From: Helicostylum pulchrum
Lineage: Eukaryota; Mucoromycota; Mucoromycetes; Mucorales; Mucoraceae
Direction: 5' to 3'
Assembly (NCBI GenBank): GCA_025677825.1
Contig: JAIXMO010000014.1
Span: forward strand, 496,001 to 560,000
DNA: 64,000 nt
Every line of letters begins with the position of its first letter. Within the stretch, counting starts at the first letter, position 1. The notes beneath the pieces were generated by a model. That model ran no database searches, had not been told where the DNA came from, and worked only from the letters and a program-made list of their open reading frames with translations. Of this stretch, positions 1 to 12,117 are shown one piece after another. The position numbers were made by a program, and so were the translations under genes.

Positions 1-1285
1 GACCCAGAAGTTATGCGTCAGATGATGGATTCCCCTTTTATGCAAAATATTATGGGGAACACAGGTTTGTGCCTTTTTTCTTTACAAGTTTGTATATGAT
101 ATTAATTGCCTTCATCTTTATTAGATTTCGTACGTTCCATCATTATGAGTAATCCTCAAATGAAGGCTTTAGTAGAACAAAATCCTGAACTTGGCCATGT
201 GATTAGTGATCCCGCTTTCTTAAGACAATCTATGGAGATGATGAGGTAAGTTGTATACGAAAAAAAAAAGAGAGAGAAAAGTTTTTAAACAAGTGTAATT
301 TTTATTTTAGAAACCCAGAGTTGATGAGAGAAATGCAAAGAAATAATGATCGCGCTTTATCCAACATTGAAGCTATTCCAGGAGGATTTAACCATTTACG
401 TAGAATGTATAATTCAGTTCAAGGACCAATGGAGTCCGCCATGGGAAATAACGGTACAGGCTCTTCTGACGAAGCTAACGAACGTTTAGCAAGAGAATTA
501 AATGTAGAGAGTGTACCTGAAAATTCATTAAACACACAAGCATTACCTAACCCTTGGGCAGCAGCACCTGCTTCAAATACATCTAATAATAATAATTCTA
601 ATACATCGCCTGCTAACCCTTTTGCCGCTGCTGCTGCTAATGGCAATGGATCTGAAAACCCTCTCGCTGGTAAGTGTGTCTTTCTCCCCACCCCCAACGA
701 AAAAAAAATACTAATTATATATATATGTAGCTTTACTTGGTGGTGGTGGTGGTGGTGGAGGTGGATCTATGTTCCCTTTTGGTCAGCCTCAATCTCCTAC
801 ACAACCCGTACAGCAACAACAACAGCCTCAACAACAAGCTGGTGCAACTCCTTTTTGGGCAGATCCTAATTTCATTCAAGCTAGTATGAGAATGCAACAA
901 ATGATGGCTAACAATAATAACAACACTAATAATAATAATACCAGTACTGCATTACCACAAGAAAACTCACAACAAAATTTATTACAACAAATGATGATGG
1001 GATTTCCTTCCGGCGGATTTGGGTAAAAAAATTAAAAGAGATACATATAGGTTTAATATATACTGATAACGGTTTTTTTTTAAATATAGTGGATTACCTG
1101 ATTTTGGAGCACAACAGCAACCCCAACAACAACCTGTAACACCATCAGAACCACCTGAGGTTCGTTTTAGAGATCAATTAGCACAATTAGAAGAAATGGG
1201 ATTTTCAGAAAAGCCTGCTAATGTACGTGCATTGTTGGCCACTGGAGGAAATGTTCAAGCTGCTATCGAATACTTGCTCCAATAA
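1..1285 (+). CDS. DSK2: DSK2/ubiquilin-type ubiquitin shuttle protein (3' part)
   Basis: Ubiquilins carry ubiquitinated clients to the proteasome; an N-terminal UBL binds the proteasome and a C-terminal UBA binds ubiquitin. Only the STI1 repeats and the C-terminus are in the window, so the UBL lies upstream and no start is visible. Five exons read in one frame: up to 64, 125-245, 311-669, 731-1022 and 1090-1285. The first exons carry STI1-like text ([40 protein letters not shown]). A low-complexity Asn/Ala, Gly-run and Gln/Pro linker follows. The last exon ends in a UBA domain ([20 protein letters not shown], then [11 protein letters not shown]) followed directly by TAA. The order STI1, disordered linker, UBA is the ubiquilin/Dsk2 architecture. 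Only the exact ortholog name is uncertain. Confidence 0.93.
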
Positions 1286-1388
1286 ATCCCCCCCCCCCCT
1301 TCCTTCTTACCTTCTCTTTTTTATTTATAACAAAAATTAAAATATATAAAAAGTTTTTTTTTTTTAAAGAAAAAAATATAATTATTTA

Positions 1389-4300
1389 TTAAGTAGATTT
1401 ATAAGGCGGGTTTACTAATGATACAGTACTTTGCATTTGAGGTAAATTTAATTCGGTTAATAAGGTGTTTATGTCGGGTTTGGCGGTAGTAGGATGTGGT
1501 TTAGAGTTGGTAGAGATGGAGTTGCTTTGAGTCGAATCAGTGTCAACTCCATCGTCTTCTACCAGTGGTTGTGATACAAGTGCTTCTTTTAATGCAGCAA
1601 CACGAATACTACTCTTTCGATCTTCCGCTGTCATAATACGCTAATACATAAAATGTAAATAACTGGATATATATGTATAGTAACTACTTACGATAGGGCC
1701 AGTGTGTTCCCAAGGACTAGAAAGTTTTGGCTTAATTCCACTTGACTCTAACAAGATTCTTGATCTCATTGGTTGATCATGTTTGACTATAAAAAAGATA
1801 GTAAAATGATTTTTTAAAAAAAGGACTGATAGAATGAATAATAAAAAGTAACTTACGGAAGGCGTCGGAACCCCATTCAGCAAATAATTTAGCTTCTAAA
1901 TCTAAACCATGGGTATCTTGTTCATCACGTAAATTACCTTCCTTTGACATGATTTCCACCACGATACTACGATCAATCCAAACACGATTCGATTTTTGTT
2001 CAGAATCATCCACGTGAATGGTAAACAATTCAGGTTGATCCGTACAATTTACAGTTTCGCTCAGCATAATATCGTCTGGTTTAAATCCTCTTGATTCTTT
2101 GATACGGTCCATGTACTCTGTAAGTGAAGGGAGTTGATAATAATCGGCCATCATGAAAAACAAAGAGACGATGCACGATTGCATTGCGTATTGTTTGCAG
2201 GTCGGTGTGATTTTTTCGTCTTTTAACAACTGTTGAATTTTAAACACGAGTGGTACGATCATGACGGTAGCATCTACTCCAAATTTACGCGTAAGCTTAC
2301 AGACAAACGAATAAAAGTATCGGAGGTCTGTGATGTTAAAGTCGGTAATCAAAACCCAATCTTGCATTGTATGAACGAGTCGATCCATAAATATGGCGTC
2401 ATGATGATGTTTTAAAGTATGTTTTGGAAAATTACTATTCCGACGAAACAAAAAAAAAAGGTAAATAAAACGGTAATACGCTCGCTTGTGTATACTTACT
2501 TGGTGGATTCAGATGTTACTACGTTGTTTATACTAGACAAAAATGCATCCAAGCTCTTACAAAATGCGATTCTTGTCACTGGGTTTTTATCACAAAGTAA
2601 GCCAAGTGCAGGGTTCCAAGTATCCAGCGGAACTGTACAAGTGTTATCCCCGTTAGCTTGTTTCGAGCCTAGTACGACGCTATCCATACAGGACAAGACA
2701 ATTAATCGATACTCATGAATCAGCATGTCGTCCACGTACTCTAACGAAGTATTAGGTCGTAATTTAGATACTAAATACCCCATCATATCGTTCAATTGGT
2801 TTTCATAGTAATTTTGCGAGGCTAAACCGCCCATTGAGTTCACTAAGCCTTGTTGGATGACGTTGGCGTACTCGGATGGAGTAGTAGTGGTAGTAGTAGC
2901 GAGGAAAGGGTGGTGAAGTGTGGTTTTGATAAGGAGCGTGAATAGCGAGTTGAGCACTTCAAGTACAGATATACCCACTAAAGGTACATTGGCGTTTAAA
3001 ATGGCGTCGAGGATTGAGATCAAGGATGCGTGCTTGGCGTTCACGACATCGCCTTCCCTCGTAAGGTCCAATTGATATAAAATATCAGATACGAGTAAGT
3101 ATCGATATTGAGGCTACACACAAAGGAGTTTTTTTGTTGTTGTTGATGTTAGGTATTAAAGTATATACGCTATAATTTCAATCATACCTGTAATGAATCT
3201 AATACTAATTTCATAATGTTTACAGCCAAGTTAGGAGGCCACCATTTCCCCTTTTCGTTCATGTATCTTTTTTTTATATAATCATACAAAAAGTTAAATT
3301 TTGGGGAATGCTTTTTTTTGTTATAAAAACTTACTCGAATAAATGTGATAATGCAAGTCGAACAGAAGGACCAGTGACCTTATTAAACAAGATAGAAACA
3401 GTTTGTGCTGCTAATAATTCAATAAGATGATTATCGATATTTTTGGAAAATGCTGAGTTATGAACATTGATTTCATTACTACAAAAGGAAAGGAGGAGGA
3501 GTAGGAGGAAGAGAAATTTAGAATTATATCTGTTTGAGTAACATGGTTTCCATTTATATCGATAGATGTATTACCTATTTTCTTTTGTTTCCCAATTAGA
3601 AGAAGAAGCGAGCGTGACAATCAGAGGAACAAATAAGATGCTCAACTGTGTTTTAACGTTGGAGGATTGTAGTGCGGTGGATGTCACTGCTGCTTGTACT
3701 GCTCGATGTCCTGTATATCGCAGTCTATTTTAAAGGGTTTTTAGAAAATATTTTTTTATGTGTGTGTATGTATTACTTTGTGGCCAGTGTAGTGTCTTGG
3801 TTGGTATAATTGCAAAAACCTGCAAAATCTTGTAATAAGGTTTCGTAATCTGTAGTGAATTCAGTGTCCACACCTAACGTAGTTCCATCATGATAACTAC
3901 AGAACACCATGAACTATCGTCATTTTTTTTTTTTAGTAAAAAATATAAAAAAAGTACAAGTATTTTTTTTTTTTTACTTTACGGTTTCGCAAGTAAGGTC
4001 AATTAATTCTAATTCTCGTGTATCGAGTAATAAACTTAATATCTTTACAATTTGTTTAGAGAAAATGTTCAAGTCTCTATGACAAGTTTGGATTAAAGCT
4101 TTCAAGATATAAAGCGAAACTAAATTATTACTATTTACAACAACAACAACAAAAAGTTAGTTAAGTTGTATATATTATCTGTTTAGGTTGTTATTTTACT
4201 TTTTGCGCCCTTTTCTTATATCTTTAACGACTTTCTTTTGAATATAGGAGCCTACTTTAGTTAACTTGGCAGGCCTTGAACTTGCATAAAAGGTTAGGTA

Positions 4301-4408
4301 ACTAAGCTCGGAAGAACGAGGTTTAGTTCCAGCTTCTTTTTTAAGCGGGTAACAGTTGTCAATGAGTGTAGCATGGTTAACATTTCCAACACAGAAGCAG
4401 CCTGTCAT
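1389..4408 (-). CDS. EFR3: EFR3-like plasma-membrane scaffold of the PI4-kinase complex
   Basis: Efr3 anchors the Stt4/PI4KIII-alpha complex (with Ypp1/TTC7) to the plasma membrane to make PI4P. The N-terminus encoded at 4408-4196 carries the family signature: CYPLKKEAGTKPRSSELSYL, then ASSRPAKLTKVGSYIQKKV. Cysteines close to the start (GCFCVG) fit the palmitoylation anchor known in the family. The first intron begins at the codon after KGRK; the next exon (about 4130-3980) continues with NNLVSLYILKALIQTCHRDL, as expected for the helical-repeat body. At least eight short introns follow. The C-terminal exon ends in NPPYKST at 1389. The middle exons diverge and I did not fix every boundary. The 3' end faces the convergent DSK2 gene about 100 bp away. 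Confidence 0.92.
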
Positions 4409-4812
4409 GGTTTAATGTGAATTTAGATTATTGTAAAAAGGAAAGGAAAGGGGTGTAAAATATGTAAGCCTTTTCTTTATATATTATATAAAAAGTGGGT
4501 GATAAAGAGAAAAAAGGGAGTCTTGGTGCGGGGTTTTTTTGTTCACGAAAAAAAAAAAAGTATGTTTCGGAATTTTGAATGAACTACCAAAAAAAGAGCG
4601 TGTAATTCTCTTTGGCGATCTTATGACGTATTTTTGTGTGAGTTTGTTCATTGATACTATGAAAAAGGAGACAACAACAAAACAAAACATGTAAAGAATT
4701 TATTGGTAGTAATTGTAATATGTATTATGTATTTTATATATAAAAAAAGTAGTTATGCAAGTAAAATAAAAAAAAGAGTAAATATAATATAAAAAAAAAG
4801 AAAGATATATAA
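4409..4812. other. Intergenic, EFR3 upstream / G-beta downstream
   Basis: 404 bp of A/T-rich sequence with homopolymer runs, between the EFR3 start and the G-beta stop. No coding pattern or repeat seen. It must hold the EFR3 promoter and the G-beta 3' UTR. Confidence 0.6.
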
Positions 4813-5997
4813 TTAAGCCCATACTTTTAACAAGTTATCCCAACTACCAGTACATAAAGCCATACCATCATTTGAGACGCCCAAGCAAGAAACGCGATTT
4901 TCATGCGAGCTCAACATACCTACTCTTTCACCCTTTAGCGTATCCCAAACATGACACTTGTAATCATCATAACCGCCAAACAACAGCCTACCAGATATTG
5001 AAAAGGCTACGGATGTGACACCACTAAAGACTTGTTCGTGCGTGAATATATTTAATTCTCGATCGGCACGAAGATCAAATAATCGGCAACTGGCGTCATC
5101 TGATCCAGTGCCGATGGCATAACCGCTTGGAAAGAATTGAACTGAATTGATATCGGATTCATGACCACTAAAGGACTGTACGCATTTTTTGGTTCTTATA
5201 TCCCATATTTTAGCGGTAGCGTCGCAAGCACCCGAAACAAATATATTTGGATTATTAGCAGAAATCGATAGGCTTTTTGGGAAAGTGATTAGTATGCGTA
5301 CACACACACACGCAAAAAAAGGGGATTAAAATAGTCACCTCATTACATCACCTGTATGATCGATAAATTCATCCATTTTTGCACCAGAATCTACGTCCCA
5401 AAGGACACAAGTGGTATCCCCACTTGAAGTTAGTATTTGACTATCACTCAAGAACCTACAACAACTCAAGTAGCCAGTATGACCGGACAGCTCTCTTACT
5501 GGTTTGATTGGTGACTCTTTTTGATTTAAATTAAATACAGAACAAACATTATCTAATCCGCCTGAAGCGACGAAATTTCCACTTGGTGCGTACGCACATG
5601 TCATCACCCACGATGATCGTAAGGGGATAGCATATATTTTATTGGTGGAGTAGGCATCCCATACAAGTAATTTTCCATCCTGTGAAGCGGATACAATGTG
5701 TCGTTTATCGGCTGCCCATTGCATGGCGTATATCTTTGCTAAATGTCCTTTTAACGTACGACGTACTTTTAACGTAAGTCTTTGTAAGCTGTCCACTGTT
5801 TGTGCTACCTGATGCACTATAGAAGTACAACAAACAATTGGCTTTAATATTACACAATTACACTAGTATTTTATAATTATCTACTTGCGTGTGGTATCTG
5901 CCAAACTTTCTTTTCTTTGCTTAATCTTTTCTTTTAATTGCTCGGCTTCTCGCCTTGCTACCACTGTTCTTTCCGCTATTTCCGTACTTGAGTTCAT
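4813..5997 (-). CDS. Heterotrimeric G-protein beta subunit (WD40)
   Basis: Gbeta pairs with Ggamma and Galpha at the plasma membrane for receptor signalling (Ste4/Gpb class). Exons read 5997-5889, 5816-about 5340 and 5272-4813. Exon 1 encodes a short N-terminal coiled coil ([20 protein letters not shown]). Seven WD repeats follow with near-invariant Gbeta text: [62 protein letters not shown], and the C-terminus [11 protein letters not shown]. The first intron appears to use a GC donor (GCAAGT at 5888 down): joining C|TG gives SLADTTLHQVAQ, the sequence expected in fungal Gbeta, whereas the nearby GT donor does not keep frame. Mucorales have several Gbeta paralogs, so I give no symbol. Confidence 0.96.
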
Positions 5998-6648
5998 ACA
6001 ATGTCAATGAGGAATGAAGAAGAAAAAAAAGAGGAAAAAAAAAAAAGAGAAAAAAGAGAATAACAAAAAAAAGCGGAGAAAAAAAGAGAAAAAAAAAAGC
6101 ACACAAGAACATTAGTGTACTTGATTGGTTAATACTAAACAAAAATCTTACACTTTAAATATTTAAAAAAAGAGATAATACAAAAAAAAAAAAAAAGAAA
6201 AAAAAAAGCTTAGATGGTTGCTTAGGTCAGCAGAGAACTGGTTTTTTATTTTGGTTACCATGCTACCTAAATATATTGAGTAACAACGGTAAAAAAGGGT
6301 AAATGTTTTTGTTGTTGCGATACGGTGCTTCAAAGTAATAAAATAATTACAAAAACAACTAACAACAAGCTAGACTGCACGTGAGGTGAGTAATGCATTT
6401 ACATTTTCTGTTTAAATTAGCAATGTTACAATTGTAAATATAAAAAAAAGTATGTAATAATACACGTAAAAAAGAAATATCTCAGATTTTCTATACATGG
6501 TGCAGTTTTTTTTTTTGTGTACGCACACACACACACACCAAAGAGTATGTAGACATTGCTAATAATAAATAATAATGCGGTATATGGGTTCTTGTCACAG
6601 GTACGATATTAGAATAGGCGATTTGATTATTTTTTTGTTAAATAAACG

Positions 6649-6684
<36 letters not shown>

Positions 6685-6710
6685 CGACCTGCGTTTTGTG
6701 TTGTTTTGTG
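5998..6710. other. Intergenic between G-beta and SGF29
   Basis: About 710 bp, very A/T-rich, with a poly-A run near 6656-6684 and a short CA run near 6520-6538. No open frame or repeat copy recognised. It carries the G-beta promoter and the SGF29 3' end. Confidence 0.6.
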
Positions 6711-7872
6711 TTATTTAGGCATTTCAATTACATGCTCAGGCATAATATATTTAACTTCGTCATTATCATCTTCAAATTGAACTCTATAATTTTTGATTTC
6801 TTTGCTCTTTTTTTATTTTAAAAGGTTAGACACTTTGCAAAAAAAAAAAAGAAAGTATTACTTTACCTTGCTAGGAGGAGCAATGACAGTCGCCTTGTAA
6901 AAACAAGTAGTTCCGGGATACAAAGCTAATACATCTTGGTAGGCAGGAATTTCAGGTGATAGTTTAGCTTCTTCAGAGCTTTTTACTGGAATTACATAAC
7001 GTGGTGGTAACATGTAACGTCTATAAATAAAATAAAAAAAAGGTGAGAACGAGATACGGTTAAAAAAAAAAAAAGCTTATTTAATAATAGTACTGTTTTT
7101 GGCCAAAATCGTCTTGATCAACGTCTTCAACCTGGTATTTGTTTTTATCGGAATGATACTGTAATACGACAGCTAATATCCATTCTTCGTTTTTATCCTT
7201 TTCCTTTGGTTGCCTAGCAGCAACAGTAGTGCCTCGAGTAATGATATGCGAGGAACCACCGCCATTGATTGTGCTACTACTACACAAAAAAGAGAACGAA
7301 ATTTAGATTTTTTCTATTGTTACTTTTTTAACTAATATAAATGGACTACGAACTCTTCTATTTCTAATTTACGTTTCTTTCTTTTAAAATCTAAATAAAG
7401 AAAATTAATATGATTTTGTGTAATTGTACATTTATGTATTCAAACCTTGTTCATTATCTCTTAATGCAACTAGTACAGATATTTTCTCAATTATATCTCC
7501 AATTGTCCTATAATAACAAACTAATGTGTTAAAAATAATCATTAAAATTGGTTTATTTTTTACTTTGATTCCGTTAAAGATAATTCAATTCCACGTCTAT
7601 AATTATCCTTTAGTTTTTGATGAATTAAACTTGTAATTCCTACTATTATTTTATATTATTAAAACGAAACTTGAGAAGCAATTTTTTTTTTTTTTTTTTT
7701 TTTTTTGTAAACCTTTTTCCACGTTTACAGATAATTGGATTTTATTGATAGTATTTAGGACACTTTCTTCATCTTTTTGTATACCTTCCAACTTTATTAA
7801 AGAAGAACATATTTGTTTCCATAAACTTGCTTCCTCATCATGACTTCTAGATGATCTTGATTTACGCTCCAT
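6711..7872 (-). CDS. SGF29: SGF29-like SAGA subunit, tandem-Tudor histone reader
   Basis: Sgf29 is a SAGA/ADA subunit whose C-terminal tandem Tudor domain binds H3K4me2/3. The N-terminal exon encodes a helical stretch (SLWKQICSSLIKLEGIQKDE). Middle exons read GITSLIHQKLKDNYRRGIEL and TIGDIIEKISVLVALRDNEQ, with a basic DFKRKKRKLEIEE stretch. The C-terminal exons carry the Tudor core: GTTVAARQ, WILAVVLQYHSDKNKYQVED, YMLPPRYVIPV, ALYPGTTCFYKATVI, then FEDDND and a final EHVIEMPK before TAA at 6711. The order and wording match the SGF29 C-terminal domain. I chose the ATG at 7872; an in-frame ATG eight codons upstream (7896) would add MHVKNKNK. The gene has about six short introns. Confidence 0.92.
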
Positions 7873-8490
7873 TTTGTTTTTATTTTTTACGTGCAAAAAA
7901 AGGAGGAGTGGGGGGGGGGAGTTTTTTATTATTATTATTATTATTATGTTTAAAACAACAATACGAAAAAAAAAAAAGAAACAATAACAATAACCCTAAC
8001 GTAGTTTTGTTGAAATTCCGTCTTTTTTTACGCGCGCCCTGTCAGTTTTTTATGTTAAAAATAGAAACTTTTTTTTTTTTTTTTTATGACCAGGTAATTT
8101 TTTTTCTTTTTTGGCACAAAGAGAAATTTCTCGGTACTCCTTTTAAACCATAAAGAAAGAAGCACATGAGACGTTAAATAGTGTAAAAAAGGGGGGAAAG
8201 CAAGATTACACAAAGAGAAAAGAAAAGTTATAACCGCCCCCTTGTTACACTTTCCTTTTATATTTTGCCTTGATGCAATTTCACTCCTATTAATATCTTT
8301 TTTTTTTTTTTAAAAAAAATAAAATTACTATTTAAACAGTTGATATTTTTCTTTTATATTCTTCTTTTTATTCTTTCTTTTCGTTGTCTTTTTTTTATAT
8401 ACTTCTTTTTATATAAAAAAATATTTTTACTTTCCTTTACCTTTTCTTTTTATTTACGCACGCTTAATTTGATAATCAACCAACACAAAA
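7873..8490. other. Divergent promoter region of SGF29 and cotH
   Basis: About 620 bp between two divergent genes. It holds long T- and A-rich blocks, a short ATT repeat (near 7926-7947) and G-runs. It must drive both genes. No coding sequence is convincing; the predicted frames are homopolymer artefacts. Confidence 0.6.
8410..8419 (+). promoter_or_regulatory. TATA-like element upstream of cotH
   Basis: A TATATAAAA-type stretch lies about 75 bp before the cotH ATG, followed by the pyrimidine-rich stretch common before fungal start sites. Such motifs are frequent in this AT-rich DNA, so the assignment is tentative. Confidence 0.35.
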
Positions 8491-10437
8491 ATGAAACTTT
8501 CACTCGCCATTATTTCCACCTCTTATTTGGTAGCCATCGCTCAAGCCGCTTCAATTAAATTCAACGTCATTGCTCCTGGAGCCACTGATGTTAAGGTTTC
8601 AGTAAACGGTGCTCAAGTAGCTCTTACAGCTGCTGACCCTAATGTACCTTATTTCACTGGTTCTGCTGAATCTGGTGAAGCCAAAGATTACAAGGTAATA
8701 CAAACAAAATTACCTTTTTTATGATTCGACACCAAAACTAAATTTTTTAATTAACCTTTTGTAGTACGTTGTTGGCGGCGTTGAAGAAGCATTCACTCGT
8801 GCTCTCGATAACACTAAAGCCTCTACCCTTAACGACTTCCATGATCGTCCCATCACCTATGCCAACATTCCCAAGTTACCTTTCCCTATTGAGCAAAACG
8901 TAAGTTTTTTTTTTTTTTTTTTTTTATTCTTAAAATATTCTTCCCCTTTAAAAACCTGTCATTAACTTGTTTGTAATAGCCTCAATGGACTGCCAAGGGT
9001 GCTAAGGCCGAAATCTTTGATGAAAACTATATCCCTACCGCTTTCTTCACTTGTGATGCAGCAGCTGTTGATAGTTTAGTCAAGAACGTCCCCAAGGACA
9101 AGCTTCAATGTGGTTTGACCTTTGTTGGTGCCGACTACGTCAACTCTTTCCAAAACGTCAAGTTTGGTCTTCACGGTGCTGGTAAGAAGAAGAACAATGC
9201 TAAGCAATCTTGGAACTGGGAACTCAATGGTGAAGACAGAATGGGTAACCGTAACTTCTTCAAGCTCCGTCACATGGAAGAAGATCCTACTCAAATCCGT
9301 GAACGTCTCTACTCTGATGTCTTGCACGCTTTAGGTACATATGCCAACGAAGCCAACATGATCAGACTCTTCGTTAACGGTGTTGGTTTCGGTACCTTCA
9401 ACATGTTGGATGACATTACTGAATACTCTTACATTAACGCCATGTTCTACGGTGGTAAGGCTCAAACTCCTCCTGGTCTTCTCTATGACGGTATGTCCGG
9501 TGCTGATTTCTTGTACCATCCTGGAAACCTTGACGGTTATTCTTCTTGGGGCCCCAATAAGGCTTCCCCTGAAGGTTATCAAGCTCTTGACCCTCTCTGT
9601 AAGGCCTTCAACGAAACCAATGTTGCTGACAATGCTGCTGTTGCCAACTTTGAAAAGATGTTTGATACTGATCACTTCCTCCGTTTCATGGTCATGGAGT
9701 ACTTGGCCGGTCACTGGGATGGTTACTGGATGGCCCAAACCAACAATGGCGCTTACAGAGAACCCGCTGCTGATGGTAAGTGGTACTTCCTTGGTCAAGA
9801 TTATGATGCTACCTTTGGTGTCAACCTTGCTGCCCCTGAATTAATGGGTTTCACTTCTGTCTCTTACAAGGACTGGCCTGCACGTTATCCCGGTGGTATT
9901 ATGATAAACCGTCTCTTGGAAAATGCCGACAAGAAGGCTACTTTCGAAAAGTACTTGACTGAAACTGTTCGTGTTCTTTTCAACAACGTTACTCTTACTA
10001 ACCGTGTTTTAGCTCTTCATGATTTCCTTTTACCTGATCTTGCTTGGGATCGTTCCATCACTCAATTATCTCCCGGTATTAACTTTGGCTGGAACCTCGC
10101 TCAAGTCACCGAGAACTTGTTCACTGGTGTCAGTGCTCCTAATGCTAACGGAGGTGGTGCCGCTTGGGGTTTAACTCAATGGATTTCTGAAATGTCTGCT
10201 AGTGTTGCCAAGGAATTCAATATTGAAATCACTACCACTCCTATGGGTCCTCCTTCCGCTACTACTAGTGGTGTCACCCCTGGTGGAAACAAGCCTGTTC
10301 CTTCTGCTACCCCTGGTGCTTCCGGTAACAAGGAAACTTCTGCTCAAGGTACTGGCGAATCTGCTGCTGCCCCTCGCGCTGTCCCTGCTTCCATTGCTTT
10401 AGTTGCTGTTTCTGCTTTAGTCGCTGCTATTCTCTAA
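8491..10437 (+). CDS. cotH: CotH-family spore coat/cell-surface kinase-like protein, GPI-anchored
   Basis: CotH proteins of Mucorales are GPI-anchored surface proteins; some Rhizopus members are known host-cell invasins, and the fold belongs to the CotH protein-kinase family. Exons are 8491-8694, 8765-8899 and 8980-10437, giving 598 aa, the usual size of the large CotH class. It has a signal peptide (MKLSLAIISTSYLVAIAQA), then the conserved N-terminal domain. Kinase-type motifs are LRHMEEDPTQIRER (from residue about 209), FNMLDDITEYSYINAMF and FLGQDYDATFG (DYDATFG about 387-393, the likely metal-binding motif). A surface segment (MAQTNNGAY, about 364-372) lies where invasin-class CotH proteins carry a conserved peptide. 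A Ser/Thr/Pro/Gly-rich stalk and a hydrophobic tail (ASIALVAVSALVAAIL) indicate GPI attachment. Codon use is more C-ending than in neighbours, suggesting high expression. Whether it acts as an invasin is inference. Confidence 0.95.
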
Positions 10438-11097
10438 AATATCCCCCTTTTTCCTCTTCTCACACGTTTACCAAAAATAACAAATTACCCTCTAACAAAG
10501 ATATCACGCGATTCTATTTTCTCTCACACACCCTTTTTTTTTTAAGTCCCAATTTAAACAAATTATAATGTAATAACAGTAGTTTAATTTAATAATGATA
10601 TAGTATAATAAATAATAATAATTTCCACCATATTTTTTTTTTGGGAAAACTTTTATTCTTGTAATAGTATGCTGTGTCCATTGTATTACTCTTTTAAAAA
10701 ATAAACATTTAAGCTATCGATTTAATACCGCAATGGCGGACACTGAACAAACTCTCCCCCTTTCTGACCTGGGAAATAAAGTGCATAAAAAAAATTACGT
10801 TCTGTCAAACCTGGAAAATGATTACAGGAATCTTTCCTTATTAACGGAATGGAAGAAGTGGAATCATTTTTTTTTTAAAAAAAAACAACGATTAGGTTGT
10901 ACAGCTTTTTAACTGGATTACTTGTGTAACAAACGTTCTTTTTTACCTTTTTAAGATGTCTATGCCAGTAGGAATACGAAACTAAAAAAAACGAGCGTTT
11001 ATTGGAAGATCTTTTTTTTTCTTTTTTAGCGCAAAAAAACCCTGCATTTTACAAGTATAACAGTTTTTTATTATATAATAAAAAAAAAAAACTTGTT
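10438..11097. other. Intergenic between convergent cotH and NECAP-like gene
   Basis: About 660 bp. The first part is T-rich with pyrimidine runs consistent with the cotH 3' UTR; the rest is unremarkable A/T-rich DNA. Nothing coding recognised. Confidence 0.6.
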
Positions 11098-11108
11098 TTA
11101 AAAGAAAG

Positions 11109-11139
<31 letters not shown>

Positions 11140-12117
11140 CTGCTGCTGTTGCTTTACTTGAGAAGCAGAAGGAGGAGGAGGTAACAATGGTACGAGTCCA
11201 CCGGTACTTGTATTTGTAGGTTTTTGTCTTGTTCTTTTAGCCTATATTTGTATAAAACGATTAAAAATAGTTAAAAACAATAAAACTGAAATAAAAAAAC
11301 TTTACTCCGACATTCCCAATGGTAATATTGATAGTTTGACCTTCTTTTAAACTATAATCTTTTTTAGGTGTAGTATCAGCATGTGTAGCACGATCAATTG
11401 CTTCTTTTTCTGCGCGTAATTGTCTAACAAAAAAAAAATGTTACTTTTTTATATCTTTTTCTTTTGAAAAAAAGTTGCCCTTACTTTACAAAATCTTGCA
11501 GTGCTACGTTAAAGTCAAACGCATCTGTTCGTTCCTGAAAACCCATTCCAATAAAGGCATGTCTACCTAAAAATAAACCCAATAAGTTTATACTTATTTT
11601 TACACACTTTTTTTTAATACCTTCACTTTCGATCTTGAGTACAAAATAACGACTGGAATCTAATACCGCTTCAACTGAATTTCCCTGAATTTCATATGGG
11701 CAAACTGCAAATATTTCACCTGCAAAAAAATCTATTTTTTCAGTAATCTTTTTTTTTTTTCTTCGCTTGTTACTTTTTTTTTGGGTACCAGTGCTGTTAT
11801 CTTCCATACGAATTTCACACGTCTTTCCTTTACTGATAATTCTTAAACGTCCTTTCCATAAAAATGAACTAGCGAGATCTCCCCATTCAGAAGCTCTTTT
11901 GTAAAAATTCTATCAGTAACCTTTCATAGTCCCCTCTCTTCTTTTCTTTGTTACCTGTAACCTCTAGCTGCAGTTCTAGGGGGAATCTTGTAAACTTTTT
12001 TTTGTGTGTTAGATCCTTAACACCCCCCTTTTTGTTTATTCGAGCAAAAAAAAACAGGTTTCTCTTACCAAAACACTCGCGAATAATTAACAATACGCTT
12101 TCGTAATCTTCTTCCAT
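11098..12117 (-). CDS. NECAP-like clathrin-adaptor-associated protein
   Basis: NECAPs bind the AP-2 adaptor and regulate clathrin-coated vesicle formation through a PH-like (PHear) domain. Exon 1 (12117-12069) reads MEEDYESVLLIIRECF. A 40-nt micro-exon (11994-11955) supplies VYKIPPRTAARGYR. The next exon reads ASEWGDLASSFLWKGRLRII, SKGKTCEIRMEDNSTG. After an intron comes GEIFAVCPYEIQGNSVEAVL, DSSRYFVLKIESE, and then GRHAFIGMGFQERTDAFDFN, VALQDFVK. Together this is the full NECAP domain in order. The tail has a KEGQTINITIGNV segment, a Pro-rich patch and about 12 Gln encoded by a CAA/CAG run, ending QSFF. The polyglutamine tail is the odd part. The frames in the 11.9-12.1 kb stretch look disjointed unless the micro-exon is used. 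Confidence 0.92.

Noticed and set aside
7851..8153. 100-codon plus-strand frame in the divergent promoter
   Set aside because: Made of poly-T, poly-A and ATT repeats; overlaps the SGF29 start and lacks any protein-like stretch.
9331..9798. Reverse-strand 155-codon frame inside cotH
   Set aside because: Shadow of the strongly biased cotH exon; other-frame plus-strand frames there are shadows too.
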